NCBI RefSeq assembly: GCF_014764405.1
Contig: NZ_CP061725.1
Coordinates: 5,270,001 to 5,334,000, forward strand
Source: Micromonospora craniellae
GTDB taxonomy: Bacteria; Actinomycetota; Actinomycetes; Mycobacteriales; Micromonosporaceae
Direction of reading: 5' to 3'
Length of the DNA stretch: 64,000 nt
The number at the start of each line of letters is the position of its first letter. The first letter of the stretch is position 1. Below the pieces are notes generated by a model, which worked only from the letters and a program-made list of their open reading frames with translations, ran no database searches and had not been told where the DNA came from. A program made the position numbers and the translations under genes. Shown here piece by piece: positions 1 to 6,725 of this stretch.

Positions 1-1
1 C

Positions 2-799
2 CCGGACTACTATCACCACCTGGCCGAGGCGGTGAAGCTGGCCTTCGCCGACCGGGACGAGTGGCTCACCGACCGGCACTGGGTGGACATCCCGGTCTCC
101 GAGTTGCTGGACAAGGCGTACGCGGCACGGCGGCGCGAGCTGATCCGGCCGGATCGGGCGATGGTCATGGCCGAGGTCGAGCCGGGAATCCGCTTCGGCC
201 CTCAGGCGCGTCGGCGGGCGCCTCTCGGCGACACCTGCGCGTTCAGCGTCGTCGACGACCGAGGGCTGGTCGTGTCCGCCATCCAGTCGATCTACCACGA
301 TTTCGGCGCCGGGCTCGTCTCCGGTGACACCGGGATCATCCCGCAGAACCGGGGTTCCTTCTTCTCGCTCGACGAGGGACACCCCAACCGGATGGAGCCG
401 GGGAAGCGTACCTTCCACACCCTGATCCCGGGGCTGGTCTGCGTCGACGGTCGTCCGTGGCTGGCCTTCGGTTCGATGGGGGGCGAGGGGCAGCCGCAGA
501 GTCAGGCGGCGCTGCTCACCTGTTTGATCGACTTCGGGTACGACGTGCAGCAGGCGATCGAGGCACCTCGATGGTTGATGGGTCGGGCCTGGGGGACCAC
601 CGCCCAGGACATGTCCCTGGAGGGGCGCATCTCCGACGAGGTGGTGCGTGAGCTGCAACGCCGTGGTCAGCCGGTGCGGATGCTGCCGAACTGGGACGAC
701 AACATGGGCCACGCCCAGGCGATCCGGATCGACTTCGAGCGGGGCCTTCTGGAGGCAGGCGCCGATCCGCGTGGCGACGGTGCCGCCATCGGTTACTGA
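2..799 (+). CDS. Gamma-glutamyltransferase, C-terminal part (5' end outside window)
   Basis: About 265 residues of a Ntn-hydrolase gamma-glutamyltransferase, which cleaves or transfers the gamma-glutamyl group of glutathione-like substrates. The frame is open from the first bases, so the N-terminus lies upstream. The likely autoprocessing site is the Thr in PLGDTCAFSVVD, which becomes the N-terminal nucleophile of the small subunit. The glycine-rich substrate/oxyanion stretch FGSMGGEGQPQ and the typical TLIPGLV and GYDVQQAIEAPRW segments follow. The family is usually exported or periplasmic, but any signal peptide is outside the window. It ends 15 bp before mnhA and may or may not be cotranscribed with it. 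Family call is firm; the exact substrate is unknown. Confidence 0.9.
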   Translation, partial: PDYYHHLAEAVKLAFADRDEWLTDRHWVDIPVSELLDKAYAARRRELIRPDRAMVMAEVEPGIRFGPQARRRAPLGDTCAFSVVDDRGLVVSAIQSIYHDFGAGLVSGDTGIIPQNRGSFFSLDEGHPNRMEPGKRTFHTLIPGLVCVDGRPWLAFGSMGGEGQPQSQAALLTCLIDFGYDVQQAIEAPRWLMGRAWGTTAQDMSLEGRISDEVVRELQRRGQPVRMLPNWDDNMGHAQAIRIDFERGLLEAGADPRGDGAAIGY

Positions 800-814
800 G
801 CCGGGCGGGACGGC

Positions 815-3559
815 GTGATCCTCGCCGTCGTACTTGCCTGGCAGGTCGGCGTGGCCGCTGCTGTCCCGCTGCTGACCCGGTGGCTCGGCCGCAACGCCGG
901 CTATCCACTGGCCGTCGGCTATCTGGTCGCGGCCGGCCTGCTGCTCACCCGGTTGCCGACGATCCTGGACGACCGGTACGTCGCCCTCGGCTGGCAGTGG
1001 CTGCCCGGGCTCGGAGTCGACGCCGCGTTGCGGATGGACGCGCTCGGCATGGTCTTCGCGCTGCTGGCGCTCGGCGTCGGCGCGCTGATCATGGCCTACT
1101 GCCCCCGCTACCTGAGCGTCGACGACGACGGGCAGGAGCGGGTGTACGTCACCATGACCCTCTTCGCCGCCGCGATGCTGGGCCTGGTGCTCGCCGACGA
1201 CCTGCTGGTCCTCTTCGTCTTCTGGGAGCTGACCTCCATCCTCTCGTTCGTCCTGATCGGACAGGGCGGACGCCCGGCCGCCACCGGGCCGGCCGTGCAG
1301 GCGCTCCTGGTCACGGTGGCCGGCGGGCTCGCCCTGCTGACCGCGATCGTGCTGCTGGCGGTGCACGTCGGCACCACCAGCCTGGCCACGCTCGTCGCCG
1401 AGCCGGAGCGGCTGAGCGGCGGACCCGGCTGGGCGGCCGGGGCGCTGATCGTGTTCGCCGCGTTCACCAAGTCGGCCCAGCTGCCGTTCCACTTCTGGCT
1501 GCCCGGCGCGATGGTGGCGATCACCCCGGTGAGCGCGTACCTGCACGCGGCGACGATGGTCAAGGCCGGCATCTACCTGCTGATGCGGTTCTCCGCCGTG
1601 TTCGGCGGCACGTCGGCGTGGGACCTCACGCTGATGTCGGTCGGGCTGCTCACCGCGATCGTCGGCGCGCTGCTGGCCCTGCGCCAGTACGACCTCAAGG
1701 CGCTGTTGGCGTACTCCACCGTCAGCCAGCTCGGCCTACTGGTCGGAGTGATCGGTGTCAGCACCCCGGCGGCCGACGCGGCGGCGATCCTCTACACCGT
1801 CGCGCACGCGCTGTTCAAGGCGACACTGTTCATGCTGGTCGGCATCATCGACCACCAGGCGGGCAGTCGGGACGTGCGGGAGCTGTCCGGTCTGCACCGG
1901 GTGATGCCGGTGACGGTCTGGCTCACCGCGCTGGCCGCGATGTCGATGGCCGGGCTGCCGCCCACCATCGGATTCGTCGGCAAGGAGGCGATCTTCGAGT
2001 CCCTCGGCGAGACGCGCGGCGTCGGCTGGGTGGCCGCCGGATTCGGGGTGCTCGCCTCGGTGCTCACCTTCGCGTACGCGGCCCGCCTGGTGCACGGGAT
2101 GATCGAGGGGCCGACCCGGCAGCGCCGGCTGCGCGAGCCGTCCTGGGCGTTCCTCGCCCCGGCCGCGCTCGCCGCGGTGACGGCGACCGTCCTCGGGCCG
2201 GCGGTGGCGGTGCTGAGTCCACTGGTGGAACGCGCCGCCGACGCGGCCCGCCCGGAGGGCACACCGCCGTACCTGGCGTTCTGGCACGGCTTCACGCCGG
2301 CGCTGGGCCTCAGCGCCGCCACCGTGCTGCTGGGCACGCTGATGTTCGTCGGCCGGGTCCGGGTGGACCGGCTGCTGCGGGCCGTACCCACCACACCACC
2401 CTTCGCCGAGTTGGCCGAACGCGGCCGGCAACGGCTGCTCAAGGCCGGCGCCGTGGTGGCCCGACCAGCACACGCCGCCGGGCCGGCGCCCTACCTGGTC
2501 CGGCCGCTGCTGGCCGTGGTGGTGCTGGCGGCGTGCGCCGCGGTGCTGCCCGGCGTCGCGCCCCTGCCGCACGTCGACCAGGCCCGTCCTGGCGACTGGC
2601 TGCTGGTCGGCCTGCTCGTCACGACACTCGCCGGCCTGCTGGCGGCGCGCTCCGCGCTGGCCGCCATCGGGCTGACCGGGGTGGTGGGGCTGCTGCTGTC
2701 GGCCTGGTTCCTGACCGTCGGCGCGCCGGACGTGGCGCTGACCCTGATGCTGGTCGAGGTGCTCACCGCGGTCGTCGTGATGCTGGCCCTGCGCCAGCAG
2801 CCGGACCGGCTGGCCCCGGTCGGGCGGCGCTGGTCGGTGACCGCCGCCGCCGCGCTCGCGGTGGCGACCGGTGTCGCCGCGGCGGCCGGCACCGCCGCGC
2901 TGACCGGCCGGGGCGAACCGTCCGGCCCGGGACGGTGGTACCTCGACCGGGCGGAGGAGCTGACCGGCGGCGCTAACGTGGTCAACACCATCCTGGTCGA
3001 CTTCCGCGCCCTGGACACCCTGGGCGAGGCGGTGGTGCTCGCGGTGGTGGCCCTCGGGCTGGTCCGGCTCGGCGGCGACCGCCGGGTCCGTCCCGACGCC
3101 GCCGACCCGGCCGAGGACGACGTGGTCCTCGTGCTCGCCTACCGGGTGCTGGCACCGGTGATGCTGGTCGTCTCGGCGCTGTTGTTCCTACGCGGGCACG
3201 AGGCCACCGGCGGCGGATTCATCGGCGCGTTGCTGGCCGGTACGGCGGTCGGGCTCGGGCAGCTGGCCCACCCCGGTGGAGCGCCCCTGCTGGGCCGGTT
3301 GCCGGCGGTGCCGCTGGTGGCCGCCGGGTTGCTGATCGCCGTCGGCGCCGGGGCGGCCCCGCTGGCCGTCGGCGAACCCCTGCTCACTCCGCTCGGCCTG
3401 AGCACGCCCGACCCGCTGCCGACGCTCTCCACCGCGCTGCTGTTCGACCTCGGCGTCTACCTGATGGTCCTGGCACTGGTGGTGGCCGCCGTGCGGCGGC
3501 TCGGCCTGCCCTCCGCCGCCCCGCCCTCCGCGGCCCCGACCGCCCGGGTCACCCGATGA
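815..3559 (+). CDS. mnhA: Na+/H+ antiporter subunit A with fused subunit B domain (MnhA-MnhB)
   Basis: First gene of a six-gene Mrp/Mnh cation/proton antiporter operon. At 914 residues it is longer than a bare MrpA. The N-terminal ~600 residues form the many-helix NuoL-like module, with conserved LLVLFVFWELTSILSF near residue 130 and FTKSAQLPFHFWLPGAM near 215. A DUF4040-like stretch follows. From about residue 767 comes an MnhB domain with the signature GHEATGGGFIGALLAGT near 794. No separate mnhB exists, so A and B are fused, as in other actinobacteria. GTG start; the stop overlaps the mnhC start by 4 bp (ATGA). It acts in the cytoplasmic membrane in pH and Na+ homeostasis. Confidence 0.93.
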   Translation: MILAVVLAWQVGVAAAVPLLTRWLGRNAGYPLAVGYLVAAGLLLTRLPTILDDRYVALGWQWLPGLGVDAALRMDALGMVFALLALGVGALIMAYCPRYLSVDDDGQERVYVTMTLFAAAMLGLVLADDLLVLFVFWELTSILSFVLIGQGGRPAATGPAVQALLVTVAGGLALLTAIVLLAVHVGTTSLATLVAEPERLSGGPGWAAGALIVFAAFTKSAQLPFHFWLPGAMVAITPVSAYLHAATMVKAGIYLLMRFSAVFGGTSAWDLTLMSVGLLTAIVGALLALRQYDLKALLAYSTVSQLGLLVGVIGVSTPAADAAAILYTVAHALFKATLFMLVGIIDHQAGSRDVRELSGLHRVMPVTVWLTALAAMSMAGLPPTIGFVGKEAIFESLGETRGVGWVAAGFGVLASVLTFAYAARLVHGMIEGPTRQRRLREPSWAFLAPAALAAVTATVLGPAVAVLSPLVERAADAARPEGTPPYLAFWHGFTPALGLSAATVLLGTLMFVGRVRVDRLLRAVPTTPPFAELAERGRQRLLKAGAVVARPAHAAGPAPYLVRPLLAVVVLAACAAVLPGVAPLPHVDQARPGDWLLVGLLVTTLAGLLAARSALAAIGLTGVVGLLLSAWFLTVGAPDVALTLMLVEVLTAVVVMLALRQQPDRLAPVGRRWSVTAAAALAVATGVAAAAGTAALTGRGEPSGPGRWYLDRAEELTGGANVVNTILVDFRALDTLGEAVVLAVVALGLVRLGGDRRVRPDAADPAEDDVVLVLAYRVLAPVMLVVSALLFLRGHEATGGGFIGALLAGTAVGLGQLAHPGGAPLLGRLPAVPLVAAGLLIAVGAGAAPLAVGEPLLTPLGLSTPDPLPTLSTALLFDLGVYLMVLALVVAAVRRLGLPSAAPPSAAPTARVTR

Positions 3560-3975
3560 GCGCCGCGGTGCTCGTCGGCACGCTGGTCGCCGCCGGGGTG
3601 TTCCTGCTGCTACGGCCGGGACACCTGCGCGTGGTGCTGGGTTTCGTCCTGCTCGGGCACGCGGTCAACGTGGTGCTGCTGGCGGCCGGTGGGCTCGGTC
3701 GCCGCACGGCGGCGGTGCACGAGGTGGGCCCGGACACAGCGGATCCGCTGCCGCAGGCGTTCGTGCTGACCGCCATCGTGATCACCTTCGGTGTCACCGT
3801 GTATCTGCTCAGTCTGCTGCGTCGGGGCACGGCGGACCCGGACGCCGACGACGACGGTCCCGGTGGGCTCACTGACCCGGACGGCCCGGGCGAGACCGAC
3901 GCCGACGAGCGTGACGGGGACGGCGGTCCCTGGGCGGGTCCGGCCAGGACCGGACCGGACGGGGGACGGCGGTGA
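3556..3975 (+). CDS. mnhC: Na+/H+ antiporter subunit C (MnhC, NuoK-like)
   Basis: Small NuoK-like membrane subunit of 139 residues. Three hydrophobic segments are visible (about residues 3-20, 27-50 and 70-95), with the family sequence LPQAFVLTAIVITFGVTVYL. After residue 98 there is a hydrophilic tail rich in Asp, Gly and Pro that is longer than in many homologues and probably cytoplasmic. The ATG overlaps the mnhA stop (ATGA), and the stop overlaps the mnhD GTG (GTGA), so translation of the three genes is coupled. Confidence 0.92.
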   Translation: MSAAVLVGTLVAAGVFLLLRPGHLRVVLGFVLLGHAVNVVLLAAGGLGRRTAAVHEVGPDTADPLPQAFVLTAIVITFGVTVYLLSLLRRGTADPDADDDGPGGLTDPDGPGETDADERDGDGGPWAGPARTGPDGGRR

Positions 3976-5435
3976 CCCTGCTGCTCCTGTTCCCGGTCGC
4001 CGGGCCCCTACTGGTGGCCGGTGGGCTGCTCGCCCTGCCGGGTCGGCTCCGGACCCACCGGGTCGCCGCACTGGTGACCACCGTCGCCGTGCTGGCGGCG
4101 GGCGTGGCGCTGCTGGTGACCACCACCGTCGCCGGGGACATCCCGGTGCTGCGGGTCGGCGGCTGGCCGCCGCCGGTGGCCATCAGCCTCGCCGCCGACG
4201 CGTTCGGCGCCCTGCTGGTCACCGTGTCGGCGGTGGTGGTGCTCTGCTGTCTGGTGTCGGCCGTCGGCTCCGGCGACGACCGCCGCCCGTACTTCCTGCC
4301 GCTGGTGCTGGTGCTCTCGGCCGGGGCGTACGGCGCGTTCCTCACCACCGACCTGTTCAACCTGTTCGTGCTGATCGAGGTCATGCTGGTGCCCTCGTAC
4401 GTGCTGTTGAGCCTCACCGGAGGCATCGGGCGCGGCGGCGCGGGCCGGGTGTACGTGTCGACGAACCTGCTCGGCTCCACCCTGCTGCTGGGCGGGGTGG
4501 CGCTGGTCTACGGCATCACCGGAGCGGTCGGACTGGGGGACCTCGCCGGGGCGGCCCGCGACGAGCCGGCTGTGGCGGTGGCCGGCGGCCTGGTGCTGCT
4601 CGCCCTGGGCGTCAAGAGCGCGCTGGTCCCGGTGCACGACTGGCTGCCCCGCACCTATCCGGTGGCCTCGCCGGTGGTGGTGGCGATCTTCTCCGGCCTG
4701 CTGACCAAGGTGGGTCTCTACGCGGTCATCCGGATCTACGCGGTGGTGTACGGCGGCGACTCGGCGTACCACTGGCTGCTCGGCGCGGTGGCGCTGCTGT
4801 CGATGGTGGTCGGCGTGCTCGGCGCGGTCGGCGAGGGTTCGATGCGCCGGATCCTCGTCTTCCACATGGTCAGCCAGATCGGCTACGTGCTGCTCGGCGT
4901 GGCGCTGTTCACCGCCGCGAGCCTGGCCGCGGCGGTGTACTACCTGGCCCAGTACGTGCTGGTGAAGGCGGCGCTGCTGCTCTGCGCGGCGGCGGTACGC
5001 GTCGGCGGGGGCACCGACCGGCTGGACGGTACCGGTGGCCTCGCCGTGCAGCGCCCCGCGTTGGCCCTGGCCTTCGCCGGTGCGGCGCTGTCGCTGGCCG
5101 GCCTGCCGCCGTTCTCCGGCTTCCTGGCGAAGTTCCTGCTGCTGCGGGCCGCCGCCGAGGTCGACGCGTGGTGGGCGATGACGGTGGCGGTGCTGGTCAG
5201 CCTGGTCACCCTGCTCTCCATGCTGAAGATCTGGAGCGCGTTGTTCACCGGTGAGCCGGCCACCGACACGGTCACCGGCCGGATCGGGCGGTCGCTGGTC
5301 GTCCCGCCGCTGGCCTTGGCCGTGCTCTCGCTGGTCGCGGGGCTGGCCGCGCAGCCGCTGCTGGCGGTGGCGGACACGGCGGCGGACGGCCTGCGCGACC
5401 CGGCCGGCTACGTGCGGGCGGTGACCGGGCGATGA
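3972..5435 (+). CDS. mnhD: Na+/H+ antiporter subunit D (MnhD, NuoN/M-like)
   Basis: Proton-translocating antiporter-like subunit of 487 residues, homologous to NuoM/NuoN of complex I. Recognisable family stretches are TTDLFNLFVLIEVMLVPSY near residue 120, LGVKSALVPVHDWLPRTYP near 215 and LPPFSGFLAKFLLLR near 380. About fourteen hydrophobic helices can be counted. It works with MnhA as a core of the antiporter. GTG start coupled to mnhC; the stop overlaps the mnhE ATG by 4 bp. Confidence 0.93.
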   Translation: MTLLLLFPVAGPLLVAGGLLALPGRLRTHRVAALVTTVAVLAAGVALLVTTTVAGDIPVLRVGGWPPPVAISLAADAFGALLVTVSAVVVLCCLVSAVGSGDDRRPYFLPLVLVLSAGAYGAFLTTDLFNLFVLIEVMLVPSYVLLSLTGGIGRGGAGRVYVSTNLLGSTLLLGGVALVYGITGAVGLGDLAGAARDEPAVAVAGGLVLLALGVKSALVPVHDWLPRTYPVASPVVVAIFSGLLTKVGLYAVIRIYAVVYGGDSAYHWLLGAVALLSMVVGVLGAVGEGSMRRILVFHMVSQIGYVLLGVALFTAASLAAAVYYLAQYVLVKAALLLCAAAVRVGGGTDRLDGTGGLAVQRPALALAFAGAALSLAGLPPFSGFLAKFLLLRAAAEVDAWWAMTVAVLVSLVTLLSMLKIWSALFTGEPATDTVTGRIGRSLVVPPLALAVLSLVAGLAAQPLLAVADTAADGLRDPAGYVRAVTGR

Positions 5436-5890
5436 GCGCGACACCGGAGCTGGCCCGCCGGACGGTGGTACGCCTGGGCCGGATCCTGCGGTTCACCGGC
5501 TACTTCGCGGTCCGGCTGGTGCAGGCGAACCTGGCCGTGGCGTGGGAGATCCTCACCCCGGGGTCGCGACTGGAACCGGCGGTGGTGCGGGTGCCGCTGC
5601 GGGCCGGCACCGACGTCGAGGTCGCCGCGGTGGCCCTGGCGGTCAGCCTGACCCCGGGCACGCTGACCCTGGCGATCCGGCGGGAGCCAGCGACCCTCTG
5701 GGTGCACGGCGTGTACGCGGCCGACCCGGTCGCGTTCCGCCGCGAGGTCACCGAACTGGAGTGGCGGGTGCTCGCCGCGATCCGCCCGGCCACGCACCCG
5801 GTCGGCGGCGGCCGACCCGACGACGACGGCTCCTCCGACGACGGTGGTCCGTCCGAGAACGACCCGCCCGAGACGTGGAGATGGCGATGA
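5432..5890 (+). CDS. mnhE: Na+/H+ antiporter subunit E (MnhE)
   Basis: 152-residue MnhE-type protein. An N-terminal hydrophobic region (about residues 12-35) precedes the family stretch FAVRLVQANLAVAWEILTP, then a cytoplasmic domain with VALAVSLTPGTLTLAI and LWVHGVYAADP. The last ~25 residues are Asp/Ser/Gly-rich and low in complexity. Start and stop both overlap neighbours (ATGA with mnhD and with mnhF), typical of this operon. Confidence 0.9.
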   Translation: MSATPELARRTVVRLGRILRFTGYFAVRLVQANLAVAWEILTPGSRLEPAVVRVPLRAGTDVEVAAVALAVSLTPGTLTLAIRREPATLWVHGVYAADPVAFRREVTELEWRVLAAIRPATHPVGGGRPDDDGSSDDGGPSENDPPETWRWR

Positions 5891-6144
5891 TCCTGCTGGA
5901 CGTGGTGCTGGTGGTGCTGGCGTGCGCGATGGCGGTGGTGATCGGCCGGCTGGTGCGTGGCCCGACCGACGCCGACCGGGCCGCCGCGCTGGACCTGGGC
6001 TTCTTCGTCTTCCTGGCCGCCCTGGCGGTGCTCGCCGCCCGGCTGGACGCGCCGGACCTGCTGGACCTGGTGCTCACCGGGACGCTGGTGAGTTTCCTGG
6101 CCACGGTGGCGATGGCCCGACTGGTGCACCGGGGGCGGCGATGA
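5887..6144 (+). CDS. mnhF: Na+/H+ antiporter subunit F (MnhF)
   Basis: 85-residue protein with three predicted membrane helices and the family motif RLVRGPTDADRAAALD after the first helix. Two in-frame ATGs exist, at 5881 and 5887. The second is preferred because it overlaps the mnhE stop (ATGA), as elsewhere in the operon, and has GGAG six bases upstream. The stop overlaps the mnhG ATG. It is a small accessory subunit of the Mrp complex. Confidence 0.88.
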   Translation: MILLDVVLVVLACAMAVVIGRLVRGPTDADRAAALDLGFFVFLAALAVLAARLDAPDLLDLVLTGTLVSFLATVAMARLVHRGRR

Positions 6145-6491
6145 TCCGCACGGCCCTGGCCTTGGCGCTGCTGCTGCTCGGCACCGCGCTGATCTCGATC
6201 AGCGCGGTGGGCCTGGTCCGCCTGCCCGACGTCTACCACCGGATGAACGCGGTGGCGAAGGCGGCCAGCCTCGGACTCAGTTGCGTCCTGCTCGGCGTGC
6301 TGCTGCTGATCCCGAGCGTGCGTACCGCCGTGGTGGTGCTGGTGGCGGTCGGCCTGCAACTGTTCACCGCCCCGGTGGGTGGCTACGCGCTGGCCCGCGC
6401 GGCGTACCGGGCCGGTGCGCCGCTGGCCCCGATCACCCGCTACGACGAGCTCGACGGCCGGGTGGTCGACGGCCGCCCCGACACCGGCTGA
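6141..6491 (+). CDS. mnhG: Na+/H+ antiporter subunit G (MnhG)
   Basis: Last gene of the antiporter operon, 116 residues with three hydrophobic segments. The signature GLVRLPDVYHRMNAVAKAAS near residues 27-46 is characteristic of MnhG, and TAPVGGYALARAAY follows. The start overlaps the mnhF stop (ATGA). The C-terminal tail is hydrophilic and ends YDELDGRVVDGRPDTG. With A(B), C, D, E, F and G present, the antiporter set is complete. Confidence 0.9.
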   Translation: MIRTALALALLLLGTALISISAVGLVRLPDVYHRMNAVAKAASLGLSCVLLGVLLLIPSVRTAVVVLVAVGLQLFTAPVGGYALARAAYRAGAPLAPITRYDELDGRVVDGRPDTG

Positions 6492-6526
6492 CGGGGTACT
6501 GGGCGGCAGTGCCCGAGGGGTCGCGG

Positions 6527-6532
6527 TACACT
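6527..6532 (+). promoter_or_regulatory. Putative -10 box for the leuS leader transcript
   Basis: TACACT lies eight bases before the ATG of the leader peptide at 6540, which predicts a transcript starting at or next to that ATG (leaderless). I see no good -35 hexamer at 17 bp, which is common for actinobacterial vegetative promoters. Confidence 0.5.
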
Positions 6533-6539
6533 GCCGGTC

Positions 6540-6578
6540 ATGGCCGGAGTCTTCCTGCTTCTTACCGAGCCGTGCTGA
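6540..6578 (+). CDS. leuS leader peptide (attenuator), MAGVFLLLTEPC
   Basis: A 12-codon ORF reading M-A-G-V-F-L-L-L-T-E-P-C. Residues 6-8 are three consecutive Leu codons, CTG CTT CTT. CTT is a codon that high-GC genomes avoid, so it is a sensitive sensor of charged tRNA-Leu. The ORF is followed directly by a stable hairpin (6570-6602), which overlaps its stop codon, and by an intrinsic terminator (6605-6629) upstream of leuS. This is the layout of classical ribosome-mediated attenuation; attenuators of this kind have been predicted upstream of leuS in some Streptomyces. The peptide probably has no function beyond being translated. Confidence 0.75.
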   Translation: MAGVFLLLTEPC

Positions 6579-6602
6579 TGCGCTGACGGCGCGACAGCAC
6601 GG
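6570..6602 (+). promoter_or_regulatory. Pause/anti-antiterminator hairpin of the leuS attenuator
   Basis: CCGTGCTG (6570-6577) pairs perfectly with CAGCACGG (6595-6602), with a smaller GCGC/GCGC stem inside the loop. The left arm overlaps the last codons and stop of the leader peptide, so a ribosome stalled at the Leu codons or one that reaches the stop would affect its folding differently. The competing antiterminator pairing was not identified by eye. Confidence 0.6.
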
Positions 6603-6604
6603 CG

Positions 6605-6629
6605 GCCCCTCCTGCGTGAGGGGCTTTTT
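6605..6629 (+). terminator. Intrinsic terminator upstream of leuS (attenuator)
   Basis: GCCCCTC (6605-6611), a 6-nt loop and GAGGGGC (6618-6624) form a perfect 7-bp stem, followed at once by TTTTT (6625-6629). A canonical rho-independent terminator in a 5' untranslated region, about 97 bp before the leuS ATG, implies conditional readthrough. Confidence 0.85.
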
Positions 6630-6725
6630 CGTGCCCGCCGCCGGGCCCGGGGCGGGCCGCCGAGCACCAGACACGAGACCAGCCAGCACGGAGAAGACCC
6701 CGCCGGTCGACGCGAGGAGAAGGCC

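Noticed and set aside
6492..6725. T-box riboswitch upstream of leuS
   Set aside because: No T-box bulge sequence or long specifier-loop architecture; a translated Leu-rich ORF followed by a short hairpin and a terminator explains the region better.
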